A stretch of DNA of 64,000 nt from Oerskovia paurometabola (lineage in GTDB: Bacteria; Actinomycetota; Actinomycetes; Actinomycetales; Cellulomonadaceae). Each line of letters opens with the position of its first letter. Within the stretch, counting starts at the first letter, position 1. The stretch covers positions 1,488,001-1,552,000 of the forward strand of contig NZ_JAFBBV010000001.1 in assembly GCF_016907365.1 (NCBI RefSeq), given 5' to 3'. The position numbers were made by a program, and so were the translations under genes. Shown here one piece after another: positions 53,030 to 61,234 of the stretch. The notes under the pieces are model-generated. The model was not told the DNA's origin. It saw only the letters and a list, made by a program, of their open reading frames with translations, and searched no databases.

Positions 53030-53059
53030 CCTGCTGACCTGCTGACCTGCTGACGTGCT
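53028..53059 (+). repeat. Four tandem copies of an 8-bp unit
   Basis: GACCTGCT is repeated three times, with a fourth copy GACGTGCT, beginning inside the stop codon of the SDR gene. It is a short simple repeat likely prone to slippage. Confidence 0.85.
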
Positions 53060-53158
53060 CCCGTGTCAGGACGAGCGTGGCCTCCAGGGCTCGCCGGTTC
53101 TGCCACGTGCTGGTCCGGCGGGGCCCGCCGCGCCGGGCGACACCTAGACTCGGGTCCC

Positions 53159-54127
53159 GTGCGCCAGGTTCTCAAGCAGTGGGTCGACCCGTTCATCGTG
53201 GCGCTGGTCGCGACCATGGTCCTGGGCCTCGTGGTGCCCGTCCCGGCGGATGTCCAGCGGGTCGTGGACACGGTCGCGGACGTCGCGGTCGCGGTGCTGT
53301 TCCTGGTCTACGGGATGCGCCTGTCGACGACCGAGGTCTGGGCCGGGCTGAGGAACGTCCGTCTCCAGGGCGGCATCCTCGCCTCGACGTACGTGGTCTT
53401 CCCCCTCGTCGGGCTCGGGGTCTCGTGGGCCGTGACGCCCGTGGTCGGGGCGCCGCTCGCGGCGGGGATCCTGTTCCTGTCGCTGCTGCCCTCGACCGTC
53501 CAGTCGTCGGTCGCGTTCACGTCGGTCGCGCGCGGGAACATCGCGGGCGCGATCTGCGGTGCGACGGTCTCGAACGTCGTGGGCATGGTCGTGACGCCGC
53601 TGCTGGTCCTGTGGTTCATGTCGTCGAGCGGCGCGACGGGAGGCTTGAGCGGCCTGCGAGACGTCCTGCTGCACCTGCTCGCCCCGTTCGTCGTGGGCCA
53701 GCTCCTGCAGCCGTTGGTGGGCCGGTGGGTCCGGGCCAGGCGGTGGCTCACGCTGTCCGTGGACCGCGGCACGATCCTGATCGTGGTCTTCGGCGCGGTC
53801 GCCGCCGCGACGAGCGCGGGCGTGTGGGCGGGGATCTCGGGGTGGACGATCCTCGCGCTCGTCGGGATCGGCGCGGTGATCCTCGCGGTCATGCTCGCGG
53901 TGACGTGGTGGGGCGGGGCGGGGCTGCGGCTCGACGTCGAGGACCGCATCGCGCTGCTCATGTGCGGGTCCAAGAAGAGCCTGGCGACGGGGCTGCCCAT
54001 GGCCGCGGTGCTCTTCCCGGTCGCGGTCGCGGGCACGATCGCCGTCCCGGTCATCGTCTTCCACCAGCTCCAGCTCATCGTGTGCGCGGTCCTGGCGCGC
54101 CGGTTGGCGCTACGCGACGAGGGCTGA
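53159..54127 (+). CDS. Bile acid:sodium symporter-like transporter (SBF-like, PF13593 type)
   Basis: A 322-residue protein with ten predicted helices. GNIAGAICGATVSNVVGMVV and CGSKKSLATGLPMAAVLF are family-typical crossover segments. GTG 53159 lies eight bases after a TAGACT box (53145-53150), so translation is probably leaderless. The transported solute is unknown; family members carry organic anions with sodium. Confidence 0.88.
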   Translation: MRQVLKQWVDPFIVALVATMVLGLVVPVPADVQRVVDTVADVAVAVLFLVYGMRLSTTEVWAGLRNVRLQGGILASTYVVFPLVGLGVSWAVTPVVGAPLAAGILFLSLLPSTVQSSVAFTSVARGNIAGAICGATVSNVVGMVVTPLLVLWFMSSSGATGGLSGLRDVLLHLLAPFVVGQLLQPLVGRWVRARRWLTLSVDRGTILIVVFGAVAAATSAGVWAGISGWTILALVGIGAVILAVMLAVTWWGGAGLRLDVEDRIALLMCGSKKSLATGLPMAAVLFPVAVAGTIAVPVIVFHQLQLIVCAVLARRLALRDEG

Positions 54128-54179
54128 GGGGCCCTCGCCGCGGGGTGCGCGACGAGGGCGCCCGGGGTGCCAGACGCCG

Positions 54180-54551
54180 TCACTCGCCCCAGCCGGCGAA
54201 GCGCCCCACGGCGACGAACAGCGCGAGCAGCAGCAGGACGGTGTTGACCGGCACGGACTGCTTCTCGCCGAGGCGGACGTGCAGCGGGATGGCGCCGAGC
54301 TGCGTGATCGCCAGGCCGACCGCCGCGATCGGGGTCAGGATCGGCGCGACGCCGGTCACGAGCGGCAGGATCAGGCCGACGGCGCCGAGGATCTCGAGCG
54401 CCCCGAGCACCCGGACCGCCGTCAGGCGCCCCGGCGTGACCCAGCGCATCTGCTCCATCAGCTTGCCGGCGGGGGTCGTGAGCTTCATGAAGCCCGCGCC
54501 GGCGAAGGCGACGGCGAGCAGACCTGCGGCGATCCAGAGGGCGATGTTCAT
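54180..54551 (-). CDS. DoxX-family membrane protein
   Basis: A 123-residue, four-helix DoxX-like protein: WIAAGLLAVAFAGAGFMKL, VRVLGALEILGAVGLILPL and LLLLALFVAVGRF. AAGGAA precedes ATG 54551. It is divergent from an HxlR regulator, a common pairing in Actinobacteria linked to thiol or quinone stress. A weak 7-bp hairpin lies in the 52-base gap before the upstream convergent transporter gene. Confidence 0.85.
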   Translation of the reverse strand: MNIALWIAAGLLAVAFAGAGFMKLTTPAGKLMEQMRWVTPGRLTAVRVLGALEILGAVGLILPLVTGVAPILTPIAAVGLAITQLGAIPLHVRLGEKQSVPVNTVLLLLALFVAVGRFAGWGE

Positions 54552-54647
54552 GGGTGTTCCTTCGATGTCGCGGCGCGAGGTGCGCCGAAGAGGGGTGGAC
54601 CGGTGGCCGAAGAGGCCTGGGCCGGTAACTGTCCGTAGGGTCAGTCA

Positions 54648-54698
54648 CCTTTTGTGCCGGAGGACATCATGGGTAACCTGAGGGAGCCCTACAAAAGG
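54648..54698. promoter_or_regulatory. HxlR promoter flanked by CCTTTTGT/ACAAAAGG
   Basis: CCTTTTGT (54648-54655) and its complement ACAAAAGG (54691-54698) lie 43 bp apart, about four turns. Between them is TTGTGC-N16-TAACCT (54652-54657, 54674-54679), a plausible promoter for the hxlR gene. One half-site overlaps the -35 and the other falls just after the expected start of transcription. Confidence 0.55.
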
Positions 54699-54736
54699 CA
54701 CACCGGTGTTCCGGTGGGTCCAGGAACGGAGGTCCC

Positions 54737-55174
54737 ATGTCCGCCACGGCCAGCGGCGCCCACGGGTCGCCCGCTCCTGACGCCCTGCACGTGCCCGTCC
54801 CCGACGGCGGCGGCTGCGGTGCCGACCACGCGAGCAGCGAGGTCCGGCGCGTCCTGGACCGGGTCGGGGACAAGTGGAGCGCACTCATCCTCGGCACGCT
54901 CTCGAGCGGCCCGTTGCGCTTCACGGAGCTGCTGCACGGCATCAGCGGGATCTCCCAGCGCATGCTCACGCTCAACCTGCGCCAGCTCGAACGCGACGGA
55001 CTCGTCAGCCGCACGGTCCACGCGGTCGTCCCGCCGCGCGTCGACTACGAGCTCACCGCCCTGGGCCGCACGTTGCTGCCGCCGGTCCTGGCGCTCGTGG
55101 AATGGGCCATGGAGAACACCGACGAGATCCAGGGGCACCGCGAGCGCTTCGACGCGCAGGCCGGTCACGGCTGA
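54737..55174 (+). CDS. HxlR-family transcriptional regulator
   Basis: A 145-residue winged-helix regulator. A ~30-residue Gly/Asp N-terminus precedes VLDRVGDKWSALILGTL, RFTELLHGISGISQRMLTLN, LRQLERDGLV and VPPRVDYELTALG, the HxlR order. GGAGG lies five bases before ATG 54737. It is divergent from doxX and probably represses it and itself. Confidence 0.92.
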   Translation: MSATASGAHGSPAPDALHVPVPDGGGCGADHASSEVRRVLDRVGDKWSALILGTLSSGPLRFTELLHGISGISQRMLTLNLRQLERDGLVSRTVHAVVPPRVDYELTALGRTLLPPVLALVEWAMENTDEIQGHRERFDAQAGHG

Positions 55175-55291
55175 CCGAGCACGCTACCCACGCCGTGCTG
55201 CCGCCCGGCACGACCGCCGTCGACCACGCGCGCCGGGTCGGTCCGGGCGCTCGACGTGCGAGCGGGACCCCCAGGCACCTAGCGTCGGAGC

Positions 55292-55576
55292 ATGACCCCC
55301 GACGACGCGGCACGATGGTCCCAGGACGTGACCGAGCACAGTGATGCGCTCGACCTCGAGGAGGGGGTCTTCGCGGGCGACGACCCGGCGGAGATCGCTG
55401 CGTCGCTCAAACGGTCGGCCGAGCACAGCTCTCGACGCAAGGGCACGCCCTTCCAGTCCGCGATGTCGATGCTGACGTTCTACGTGAACCGGGCGGGGGA
55501 CAACCTCCCGACCGAGCGGCGAGAGATCCTCGAGCAGGCCAAGGTCGAGCTGCGCAAGGCGTTCGGCCGAGACTGA
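55292..55576 (+). CDS. DUF3175 protein
   Basis: A 94-residue protein with the DUF3175 pattern: ARWSQDVTEHSDALDLEEGVF, IAASLKRSAEHS, and FYVNRAGDNLPTERREILEQ followed by AKVELRKAFGRD. ATG 55292 is six bases after TAGCGT, again leaderless. Function unknown. Confidence 0.85.
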   Translation: MTPDDAARWSQDVTEHSDALDLEEGVFAGDDPAEIAASLKRSAEHSSRRKGTPFQSAMSMLTFYVNRAGDNLPTERREILEQAKVELRKAFGRD

Positions 55577-55583
55577 GGGTTTC

Positions 55584-56033
55584 TCAGACCGCCGCGACCT
55601 GCTCGCGGATCTGCCGCTTGGCGCGCAGCAGGATGCCCGTCATGCCGTTGAGCCGTAGAGGGCTCACCGCGTTCGTCAGCCCGATCATGAACGGGTAGTC
55701 GTCGGGTACGGCGAGCGCCTGCTCGGGCGTCAGCCCGTCGAGCCCCTGCGCCAGGATCGAGGCGAAGCCGCGCGTGGTGGGAGCCTCGGCCGGTGCGGTC
55801 GCGTACAGGTGGACCCCGTCCGCCTCGACCTCGGCGAACGCCCGCACGGGCGACTGGCACTCCTCGACGCGCTCGAGCAGCCCGGGGGCGTTCTGGTAGC
55901 GCGCGGGCAGGTCCGGGAGCTCGCGCGAGAACTCGAGGAGGAGCTGGAGGCGGTCGCGCTCGCCGAGCGCGAGGAAGTCGTCGCGGATCTCGGTGAGGAC
56001 CGGGGGCAGGGCGGTCGCGTCGTCGTCGGTCAT
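55584..56033 (-). CDS. sufE: SufE-family sulfur acceptor
   Basis: A 149-residue SufE-like protein. The sulfur-accepting Cys59 lies in VEECQSPVR; FASILAQGLDGLTPEQALAV and TNAVSPLRLNGMTGIL follow as in the family. In many Actinobacteria sufE sits directly beside a 3-mercaptopyruvate-type sulfurtransferase gene. Here that gene (57682-58590) is separated from it by the oppositely oriented DUF1254 gene. The start was set at ATG 56033; an upstream in-frame extension is low-complexity. Confidence 0.9.
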   Translation of the reverse strand: MTDDDATALPPVLTEIRDDFLALGERDRLQLLLEFSRELPDLPARYQNAPGLLERVEECQSPVRAFAEVEADGVHLYATAPAEAPTTRGFASILAQGLDGLTPEQALAVPDDYPFMIGLTNAVSPLRLNGMTGILLRAKRQIREQVAAV

Positions 56034-56242
56034 CCGTCGATCTTCCCACCCGCGGCGCGCCCGGGCAGCGCCGGACCGCTCAGCGGACGGGCCCGCCGTC
56101 GGGCCGGGGGCGGGGGACCGGGGACCGGCCGCGAGGCCCACCCGGGCCCGGTCAGGCACCGCGCTCGACGCGCACGGCCCGCTGCCCGTGGATACGTTGA
56201 GCCACGAGTGCGCCGACGCACGGCGCGGACGGACGGAGCGTC

Positions 56243-57571
56243 ATGGGAACCCTGTCGAACGACCTGCGCACGCTGAGCCACGAGGCGTACGTCTACCTGT
56301 ACCCGCTGGTCACCATGGACCTCAGCCGGCGTCAGGCCACGAACGTGCCGGCGGGCGTCCGGCCCGGGTTCGGGCCGCCCAACGAGTTCCACCACCTGCG
56401 GGAGTTCCCGCCCGCGGACTTCCGGGCCGTGGTCCGCCCCAACTTCGACACGCTGTACGCGAACCTGTGGCTCGACCTGACCGACGGCCCCGTGCTGCTC
56501 CACGTCCCCGACACCGACGACCGCTACTACATGCTGCCCCTGCTGGACATGTGGACCGAGGTCTTCGCGACGATCGGCAAGCGGACCACCGGGACGGGTG
56601 CGGGGGACAACCTGATCGTCGGACCGGACTACGAGGGCGACCTCACGGAGTTCTACGACGACCTCCCGGAGGACGCCGCGCTGATCGTCGCGCCGACCCC
56701 GCAGGTGTGGGTCATCGGGCGCATCCAGACCAACGGCGTCGCGGACTACCCGGCGGTCCACGCGGTGCAGGACGGCCTGTCGGTGGAGGAGCTGGGGGAG
56801 CGGCCACCGTTCGAGATCGACCCGACGGCGGACACCCGGACCGAGCCGCTGCACCTGGTCGACGCCCTCGGCGCGGTCGACTTCTTCACGTACGCGACCA
56901 GGCTGCTCGACACGAACCCGCCGCACCTGACCGACTTCTCGGTGCTCGCGCGCATCGGTGCGCTGGGCATCGTCCCGGGCGAGGACTTCGACGCCGGGCA
57001 GTTCGACGACGCCGAGATCGCCGAGATCGAGGCCGGGGCGGCGAGCGCCCGCGCGCTGCTGGACACGTCACGCGCGACGCTCGGGAGCGTGGCCAACGGG
57101 TGGATGCTTTACCGCGACACCATGGGCGTCTACGGGAACTTCTACCTCAAGCGGGCCGTCGTCACGCTCGTCGGGCTGGGGGCCAACCCGGTCGAGGACG
57201 CGATCTACCCGCTCCTCGCGACCGACGCGGACGGCCAGGCCCTGGACGGGGACCACGACTACGTGCTGCACTTCGACGCGGACCAGCTCCCGCCCGCCGC
57301 GGCCTTCTGGTCGGTCACGATGTACGACGCCGAGGGCTACCAGGTGGCGAACGCTCTCGACCGGTTCGCGATCGGCGACCGCGACGACCTGCGGTACGGC
57401 GAGGACGGGTCGCTCGACCTCTACCTGCAGCACGAGAGCCCGGGCGCGGACCGCGAGCCCAACTGGCTCCCCGCGCCGCGCGGTCCGCTGGGCGTGACGA
57501 TGCGGCTCTACGCCCCGCTCCCGGAGGCGCTCGACGGGCGCTGGGTCCCGCCGGTCGTGCGCAGGGTCTGA
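56243..57571 (+). CDS. DUF1254/DUF1214 domain protein
   Basis: A 442-residue protein with DUF1254 (about 10-190: AYVYLYPLVTMDLSRRQ, RPNFDTLYANLWLDL, YMLPLLDMWTEVFATIGKRT) and DUF1214 (about 330-430: PAAAFWSVTMYDAEGYQVAN, LYLQHESPG, RLYAPLPEALDG). No signal peptide is seen, although many family members are periplasmic. GGAG lies four bases before ATG 56243. Function unknown; it interrupts the sufE-sulfurtransferase pair. Confidence 0.9.
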   Translation: MGTLSNDLRTLSHEAYVYLYPLVTMDLSRRQATNVPAGVRPGFGPPNEFHHLREFPPADFRAVVRPNFDTLYANLWLDLTDGPVLLHVPDTDDRYYMLPLLDMWTEVFATIGKRTTGTGAGDNLIVGPDYEGDLTEFYDDLPEDAALIVAPTPQVWVIGRIQTNGVADYPAVHAVQDGLSVEELGERPPFEIDPTADTRTEPLHLVDALGAVDFFTYATRLLDTNPPHLTDFSVLARIGALGIVPGEDFDAGQFDDAEIAEIEAGAASARALLDTSRATLGSVANGWMLYRDTMGVYGNFYLKRAVVTLVGLGANPVEDAIYPLLATDADGQALDGDHDYVLHFDADQLPPAAAFWSVTMYDAEGYQVANALDRFAIGDRDDLRYGEDGSLDLYLQHESPGADREPNWLPAPRGPLGVTMRLYAPLPEALDGRWVPPVVRRV

Positions 57572-57614
57572 GTCGCCGGAACCTCCGCGCCCGCCGTGCC
57601 GCGGGCGCACGACG

Positions 57615-57669
57615 GATGCCCGACGGCGGTGGGCCGGGTACGTGACCCGGCCCACCGCCGTCGGGCATC
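57615..57669. terminator. Perfect 25-bp bidirectional terminator hairpin
   Basis: Arms 57615-57639 and 57645-57669 pair perfectly over 25 bp around ACGTG, between the convergent DUF1254 and sulfurtransferase genes. There is no T-run. Confidence 0.8.
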
Positions 57670-57681
57670 AGCGGGTGGACG

Positions 57682-58590
<909 letters not shown>

Positions 58591-58810
58591 GGTGTCCTCC
58601 TGAGGGCTCGTGGGACTGGCAGAGGCGGGTGGCGGGGATGCGGGAAGGACGGCGCAGGCGGGGTCGAGCGGTGCGTGCCGACGCGGTGGGTACCGCTCGG
58701 GCACGCTCGCCACTCTAGGAACGGGGTCCACGGACCGGAAGGCCCGTCGCGCATGCTGAGACAGTGTTACCCGCTGGTCCGTAGCGGCCGCGAAGCCGTC
58801 GCAGGAGACG

Positions 58811-59314
58811 TCAGTCTCGCGAGATCGGCGCCGTCACCGCGCCCGTGAGCGAGACCAGGTCGGCGGGCGCCAGCCCCACGTCGAGACCGCGGCGCCCGCC
58901 CGAGACGTACACCGCGTCGAACCCGAGGGCCGACTCGTCGACCACGGTGCGCAGCCGCTGACGCTGGCCGAGCGGCGAGATGCCACCCACGACGTACCCG
59001 GTCGCGCGCTCGGCCGCGGCCTGCTCGGCCATCGCCGCCTTCTTGCCGCCCGCCGCGTGCGCGAGGGCCTTGAGGTCGAGCTTGCGGTCCACGGGCACGA
59101 CACCCACCACGAGCGTCCCGTCGACCGAGGTCACCAGGGTCTTGAACACCTGCTCGGCCGGGATGCCGATCGCCGCGGCGGCCTCGAGCCCGTAGCTCAG
59201 GTCGGAGGACGGGTCGTGCTCGTAGGGGTGCACGGTGTGCGGCACACCAGCCTTCTCGAGCGCGACGAGCGCGGGCGTGCCGGCGTGGGGCGAGGACTTC
59301 TGCTTCTTGGCCAC
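58811..59314 (-). CDS. ybaK: Cys-tRNA(Pro)/Cys-tRNA(Cys) deacylase YbaK
   Basis: A 167-residue YbaK/EbsC-type editing protein. The catalytic Lys lies in EQVFKTLV (near 59), the GxxxP-type loop is [20 protein letters not shown], and the protein ends [15 protein letters not shown] 59314 is six bases after CACAAT on the minus strand, suggesting leaderless translation. It clears mischarged cysteinyl-tRNA(Pro). Confidence 0.93.
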   Translation of the reverse strand: MAKKQKSSPHAGTPALVALEKAGVPHTVHPYEHDPSSDLSYGLEAAAAIGIPAEQVFKTLVTSVDGTLVVGVVPVDRKLDLKALAHAAGGKKAAMAEQAAAERATGYVVGGISPLGQRQRLRTVVDESALGFDAVYVSGGRRGLDVGLAPADLVSLTGAVTAPISRD

Positions 59315-59329
59315 AGGACGATTGTGCCC

Positions 59330-60058
59330 CTAGACGTTCACGTCGACGAGCGACCCGATGCCGTACGTGACCGCCATGGCGATCGCACCGCCCAGGACCG
59401 TGCGGATCGTCGCGCGCCGGGTCGGCGCCTGCCCCAGCCGTGCGCTGCCCCAGCCGGTGAGGACCAGCGCCAGGACGACCGCGACGAACGTGACCGGGAT
59501 CCGTGCGGCGGTCGGCGCGAGCAGGATCGCCGCCATGGGCAGCAGACCACCGACCGTGAACGACACGATCGAGGCGACCGCTGCCTCCCACGGCGACGTC
59601 AGGTCGTCGGGGTCGATGTTCAGCTCGGCGTCCGCATGGGCCGCGAGCGGGTCGTTCGCGGTGAGCTGGACCGCGACCTCGTGCGCGAGCTCGGGCGTGA
59701 GCCCCTTGGCCCGGTAGATCCCCGCGAGCTCGGCGAGCTCCTCGTCGGGCATGGTCGCGAGCTCCTGGCGCTCCTTGGCGAGCATGGCCTCCTCGGTGTC
59801 GCGCTGCGTGCTCACCGAGACGTACTCGCCCGCGGCCATCGACAGCGCCCCCGCGAGCAGCGCCGCGGCGCCCGCGGTCGCGATGACCGGGATCGACGTG
59901 CTGGTCGCGGCGACGCCCACGACCACGCCCGCGGTCGACACGATGCCGTCGTTCGCGCCGAGGACCCCGGCGCGGAGGCGGTTGAGCCGTGCACCGGTCC
60001 CCTCGCGGCGGTGCTGCTCGCCCTCGTGCGGAGTCGTGTGCGGTCCCGGTGTGCTCAT
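59330..60058 (-). CDS. VIT1/CCC1-family iron/manganese transporter
   Basis: A 242-residue membrane protein with RAGVLGANDGIVSTAGVVVG (helix 1), MAAGEYVSVSTQRDTEEAML, then an acidic cytoplasmic metal-binding loop and three further helices. ATG 60058 lies six bases after TACGGT (minus strand), so it is leaderless. It lies 15 bases from the YbaK gene on the same strand, probably in one operon. Confidence 0.92.
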   Translation of the reverse strand: MSTPGPHTTPHEGEQHRREGTGARLNRLRAGVLGANDGIVSTAGVVVGVAATSTSIPVIATAGAAALLAGALSMAAGEYVSVSTQRDTEEAMLAKERQELATMPDEELAELAGIYRAKGLTPELAHEVAVQLTANDPLAAHADAELNIDPDDLTSPWEAAVASIVSFTVGGLLPMAAILLAPTAARIPVTFVAVVLALVLTGWGSARLGQAPTRRATIRTVLGGAIAMAVTYGIGSLVDVNV

Positions 60059-60167
60059 GAGGCCACCGTAGGACGGGGGAGCGGGCCTGTCGTGGCGGGC
60101 CGGAGTGCGCCACGACGGATCTCGCCTTCTGGTCGGCCGGGCCTGTGACCTGCACCTCGGCCCCGCC

Positions 60168-60182
60168 GGGACCTTTGGCACT
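60168..60182 (+). promoter_or_regulatory. Possible DevR/DosR-like box upstream of Acg gene
   Basis: GGGACCTTTGGCACT resembles half of the GGGAC-N-GTCCC type box bound by DosR/DevR-like regulators, about 95 bases before an Acg-family nitroreductase gene. Such genes belong to the DosR regulon in mycobacteria. The second half-site is imperfect, so this is tentative. Confidence 0.35.
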
Positions 60183-60277
60183 GGCCGACCCGGGCACCTC
60201 CTGGGACGCTCGGAGTGGCAGAGGTGACCGCCGGCAGGGGATGCGTCAGGGGCGCATCGGAAGCAGGGAGAACGCAC

Positions 60278-61228
60278 ATGAGCATCGACGACCCCAGAAT
60301 CGAACGGATCCTCGCGGCCGCGTCCCGCGCTCCCAGCGTGCACAACACCCAGCCGTGGTCCGTCCACGTGCACGGCACGACGCTCGACGTGCGCGCCGAC
60401 GACTCGCGCCGCCTGACCCACGCGGACCCCGCAGGCCGGGAGATGTTCATCAGCTGCGGGGCGTTCCTGGCGAACCTGCGGGTCGCGGCACGCCGCGAGT
60501 CCTTCCGTCCGGTGCTGACGCTGCTGCCCGACGACGCCGACCCCGCCCTGTTCGCCCGCGTCGACCTGGTCCCGGGTGTCCTGCCCGACGCCGACGAGCT
60601 CGACCTCGCGGTCGCGATCGATCGGCGCTCGACGTCCCGCGTCCCGTTCGAGGACCAGCCGCTCGACGCCGACGTCGTCGACGACCTGGACGAGGCAGCC
60701 ACCTCCGAGGGTGCGCGCCTCGTGATCCTCGCGCCGCAGGCCCCCGAGCGGACCGTCCTGCTGGACCTCGTCCGACGGGCCGAGGAGGCCGCCGGCAAGG
60801 ACCACACCGGCCGTGTCGAGCAGGCGCGCTGGGTCACGAACGACCCCGACCGCCCCGACGGGATCCCCGTCTCTGCGCTCGGCCCCGCGAGCGACGACGC
60901 CCTGGCACCCGTGCGCCACTTCGGTGGGGACTCCACGAGCGACCGGGCCGCGTTCGAGCACCGTTCGACGCTCGCGGTCCTCACGACACCGGGTGACACC
61001 GTGCAGGACTGGCTCGCGGCCGGGCAGGCGCTCGAACGCGTCCTGCTGACCGCGACCACGTACTTCGTGCACGCCTCGTTCGCGACCACCGTCCTCGAGA
61101 ACCCCGCCACGCGGGCCGAGCTCACCGCGGCGCTCGACGCGGGCGTCCCGCAGATGGTCATGCGGCTGGGCTACAGCCCGACGTCCCCCCGCACGCCCCG
61201 CCGCCCGGCCGACGACGTGCTGCGGTAG
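60278..61228 (+). CDS. Acg-family nitroreductase-like FMN protein
   Basis: A 316-residue protein of the actinobacterial Acg (nitroreductase-like) family. Flavin-binding RAPSVHNTQPWSV (near 17-29) and FISCGAFLANLRVA (near 57-70) open the first half; AIDRRSTSRVPFED and LERVLLTATTYFVHASFATT belong to the second, degenerate half. Members are dormancy-related and may sequester FMN rather than reduce nitro compounds. GGGAG lies eight bases before ATG 60278. Confidence 0.85.
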   Translation: MSIDDPRIERILAAASRAPSVHNTQPWSVHVHGTTLDVRADDSRRLTHADPAGREMFISCGAFLANLRVAARRESFRPVLTLLPDDADPALFARVDLVPGVLPDADELDLAVAIDRRSTSRVPFEDQPLDADVVDDLDEAATSEGARLVILAPQAPERTVLLDLVRRAEEAAGKDHTGRVEQARWVTNDPDRPDGIPVSALGPASDDALAPVRHFGGDSTSDRAAFEHRSTLAVLTTPGDTVQDWLAAGQALERVLLTATTYFVHASFATTVLENPATRAELTAALDAGVPQMVMRLGYSPTSPRTPRRPADDVLR

Positions 61229-61234
61229 GCCGCG

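Noticed and set aside
53028..53059. The 8-bp tandem repeat as a regulatory or CRISPR-like element
   Set aside because: Four copies without spacers, directly at a stop codon; best read as a simple repeat.
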